DNA of 8,088 bases, taken from assembly GCA_947442905.1 (NCBI GenBank), contig CANEWV010000060.1:1-8088 (forward strand), in the 5' to 3' direction. This stretch comes from Chitinophagaceae bacterium (GTDB lineage: Bacteria > Bacteroidota > Bacteroidia > Chitinophagales > Chitinophagaceae). Below, one piece after another: positions 6,641-8,088 of the stretch (positions are counted from its first letter, which is position 1; each line of letters starts with the position of its first letter). The translations under genes and the position numbers were made by a program. The notes below the pieces were generated by a model. That model was not told the origin of the DNA. It did not search any database and saw only the letters and a list, made by a program, of their open reading frames with translations.

Positions 6641-6668
6641 TAACAATTGTAAGCCTATTATTTTGTTA
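6641..6668. repeat. Short inverted repeat upstream of proS, possible operator
   Basis: TAACAA (6641-6646) and TTGTTA (6663-6668) are perfect inverted arms around a 16-bp spacer. The left side also holds the 8-bp palindrome ACAATTGT (6643-6650). A weak proS -7 candidate, TTATTTTG (6658-6665), overlaps the right arm, so a protein bound here could affect proS transcription. The region is AT-rich and such arms can arise by chance. The rest of the 141-bp intergenic region (6547-6687) shows no other element I can support. Confidence 0.22.
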
Positions 6669-6687
6669 AGAATATTGTAATTCAATT

Positions 6688-8088
6688 ATGAGCAAGGAAA
6701 TAACCCCAAGAGCGCAAGATTATTCGCAGTGGTACAACGATTTAGTGATTAAAGGAAGCCTCGCAGACCATAGTGCGGTTAGAGGCTGTATGGTGATTAA
6801 ACCCTATGGTTTTGCACTATGGGAAAACATGCGTGATGTACTTGACAAAATGTTCAAAGACACGGGTCACCAAAATGCATATTTCCCGCTTTTTATTCCT
6901 AAAAGTTTATTTGAGGCCGAAGAAAAAAATGCAGAAGGTTTTGCAAAAGAGTGCGCTATTGTTACGCATTACCGTTTAAAATCAGATCCTAATAATAAAG
7001 GAAAATTAATTGTAGATCCAGAAGCAAAACTAGAGGAAGAACTAGTGGTGCGTCCTACATCGGAAGCAATTATTTGGAATACCTACAAAGGATGGATTCA
7101 ATCGTATCGCGATTTACCGATACTCGTAAACCAGTGGGCCAATGTGGTGCGCTGGGAAATGAGAACGCGACTTTTTTTACGCACTGCCGAGTTTTTATGG
7201 CAGGAAGGACATACGGCGCATGCTACTAAAACAGAGGCTATAGAAGAAACTACTAAAATGCTAGATGTGTACGCCGATTTTGTAGAAAATTGGATGGCAC
7301 TTCCAGTAATTAAAGGGGTAAAAACGGCTAATGAACGTTTTGCGGGTGCCGAAGATACCTATTGTATAGAGGCTATGATGCAAGATGGTAAAGCGTTACA
7401 GGCAGGTACCTCACACTTTTTAGGCCAAAATTTTGCGAAAGCTTTTGATGTTAAATTCTCTGATAAAAACAACAACCTAGAATATGTGTGGGCTACTAGT
7501 TGGGGTGTGAGTACACGTTTAATTGGTGCACTTGTAATGGCGCATAGTGATGATCAAGGTCTGGTGTTACCACCAAAAATTGCACCACTACAAGTTGTGA
7601 TTGTTCCTATTTTTAAAGGAGACGAACAAAAAGCAGCGATCGATGCAAAAGTAACTGTGATGATGGCCGAATTAAAAGCACTGGGCGTTTCTGTAAAATA
7701 TGATGATAGTGATAATGCAAGACCAGGATGGAAATTTGCAGAATATGAAATGAAAGGGGTGCCTGTAAGAATTGCAATTGGTGCAAGAGATTTGGAACAA
7801 AATATTGTAGAAGTTGCGAGACGTGATACCAATGAAAAAGCAAATGCTTCGATTGATGGTATTGGACTTCACGTAAAAAATTTACTAGACGAAATTCAGG
7901 CAAATATATTTAATAGAGCCAAGGCCTTCAGAGATGATCATATTACAGAGGCTAATACTTGGGACGAGTTTGTTCAGTTACTAGATAACAAAACCGGATT
8001 TATATCGGCACATTGGGACGGCTCACCTGAAACGGAAGAAAAAATTAAAGAACAAACCAAGGCTACCATTAGATGTATTCCTTTAGAT
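6688..8088 (+). CDS. proS: Proline--tRNA ligase (archaeal/eukaryotic-like type), 3' end cut by window
   Basis: An open frame of 467 codons runs from ATG 6688 to the window edge without a stop. The class II synthetase core is complete: motif 1 region [16 protein letters not shown] (31-46), the proline-binding VRPTSEA loop (121-127), motif 2 with [20 protein letters not shown] (155-174) and motif 3 with [17 protein letters not shown] (273-289, R277). The anticodon-binding domain starts near 298 ([12 protein letters not shown]). There is no large editing insertion between motifs 2 and 3, so this is the short archaeal/eukaryotic-like ProRS common in Bacteroidota, not the long E. coli type. The visible end, ATIRCIPLD, belongs to the C-terminal extension of that type, so I estimate about 20-30 residues are missing. 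The enzyme charges tRNA-Pro in the cytoplasm. The gene diverges from the lipoprotein gene. Confidence 0.96.
   Translation, partial: MSKEITPRAQDYSQWYNDLVIKGSLADHSAVRGCMVIKPYGFALWENMRDVLDKMFKDTGHQNAYFPLFIPKSLFEAEEKNAEGFAKECAIVTHYRLKSDPNNKGKLIVDPEAKLEEELVVRPTSEAIIWNTYKGWIQSYRDLPILVNQWANVVRWEMRTRLFLRTAEFLWQEGHTAHATKTEAIEETTKMLDVYADFVENWMALPVIKGVKTANERFAGAEDTYCIEAMMQDGKALQAGTSHFLGQNFAKAFDVKFSDKNNNLEYVWATSWGVSTRLIGALVMAHSDDQGLVLPPKIAPLQVVIVPIFKGDEQKAAIDAKVTVMMAELKALGVSVKYDDSDNARPGWKFAEYEMKGVPVRIAIGARDLEQNIVEVARRDTNEKANASIDGIGLHVKNLLDEIQANIFNRAKAFRDDHITEANTWDEFVQLLDNKTGFISAHWDGSPETEEKIKEQTKATIRCIPLD

Noticed and set aside
6670..6687. ATTG-TAATT-CAAT small inverted repeat just before the proS ATG
   Set aside because: Arms are only 4 bp and AT-rich; too weak for a hairpin or operator claim.
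7554..7903. Three overlapping minus-strand frames inside proS
   Set aside because: Different frames over the anticodon-binding domain of an intact proS; none resembles a protein family.

Overview
The window looks like chromosomal DNA from a member of the Bacteroidota, perhaps the Chitinophagaceae/Sphingobacteriia side, although genus cannot be read from it. The reasons are AT-rich coding sequence, promoter-like TAnnTTTG elements in place of sigma70 boxes, few Shine-Dalgarno sites, an OmpP1/FadL-type porin of the Bacteroidota kind, and a short proline--tRNA ligase without the bacterial editing insertion. Coding density is very high. No tRNA or rRNA gene, CRISPR array, insertion sequence or clear hairpin terminator was seen.

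Left block (1-4242, all +): the 3' end of a threonylcarbamoyl-AMP synthase gene (tsaC-like, t6A37 synthesis); a family 9 glycosyltransferase of the LPS heptosyltransferase type; a CCA-adding tRNA nucleotidyltransferase with an HD domain, whose ATG abuts the previous stop; a PRiA4_ORF3/IS1096 'TnpR'-type protein with a very acidic tail; and miaA (i6A37 synthesis), which starts inside the preceding gene. Three of these five genes mature tRNA. The glycosyltransferase is the functional outlier and the PRiA4_ORF3 protein has no assigned role.

Middle block (4219-6546, all -): a probable two-gene envelope operon, transcribed as a low-complexity Asn/Gly/aromatic-rich lipoprotein and then a FadL-like outer-membrane beta-barrel. 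The last codons of the barrel gene overlap the last codons of miaA on the opposite strand by 24 bp, so there is no spacer or terminator between the converging units.

Right block (6688-8088, +): proS, lacking only its last codons at the window edge. It diverges from the lipoprotein gene across a 141-bp intergenic region, the longest non-coding stretch here, which holds a good Bacteroidota promoter candidate for the leftward operon.

Most of the window is ordinary housekeeping and envelope sequence, and I found no clear new defence or mobile system. The points most worth a second look are the PRiA4_ORF3 protein embedded among tRNA-maturation genes, the composition of the lipoprotein, a possible leaderless promoter in front of the glycosyltransferase, and the two coding overlaps at either end of miaA.
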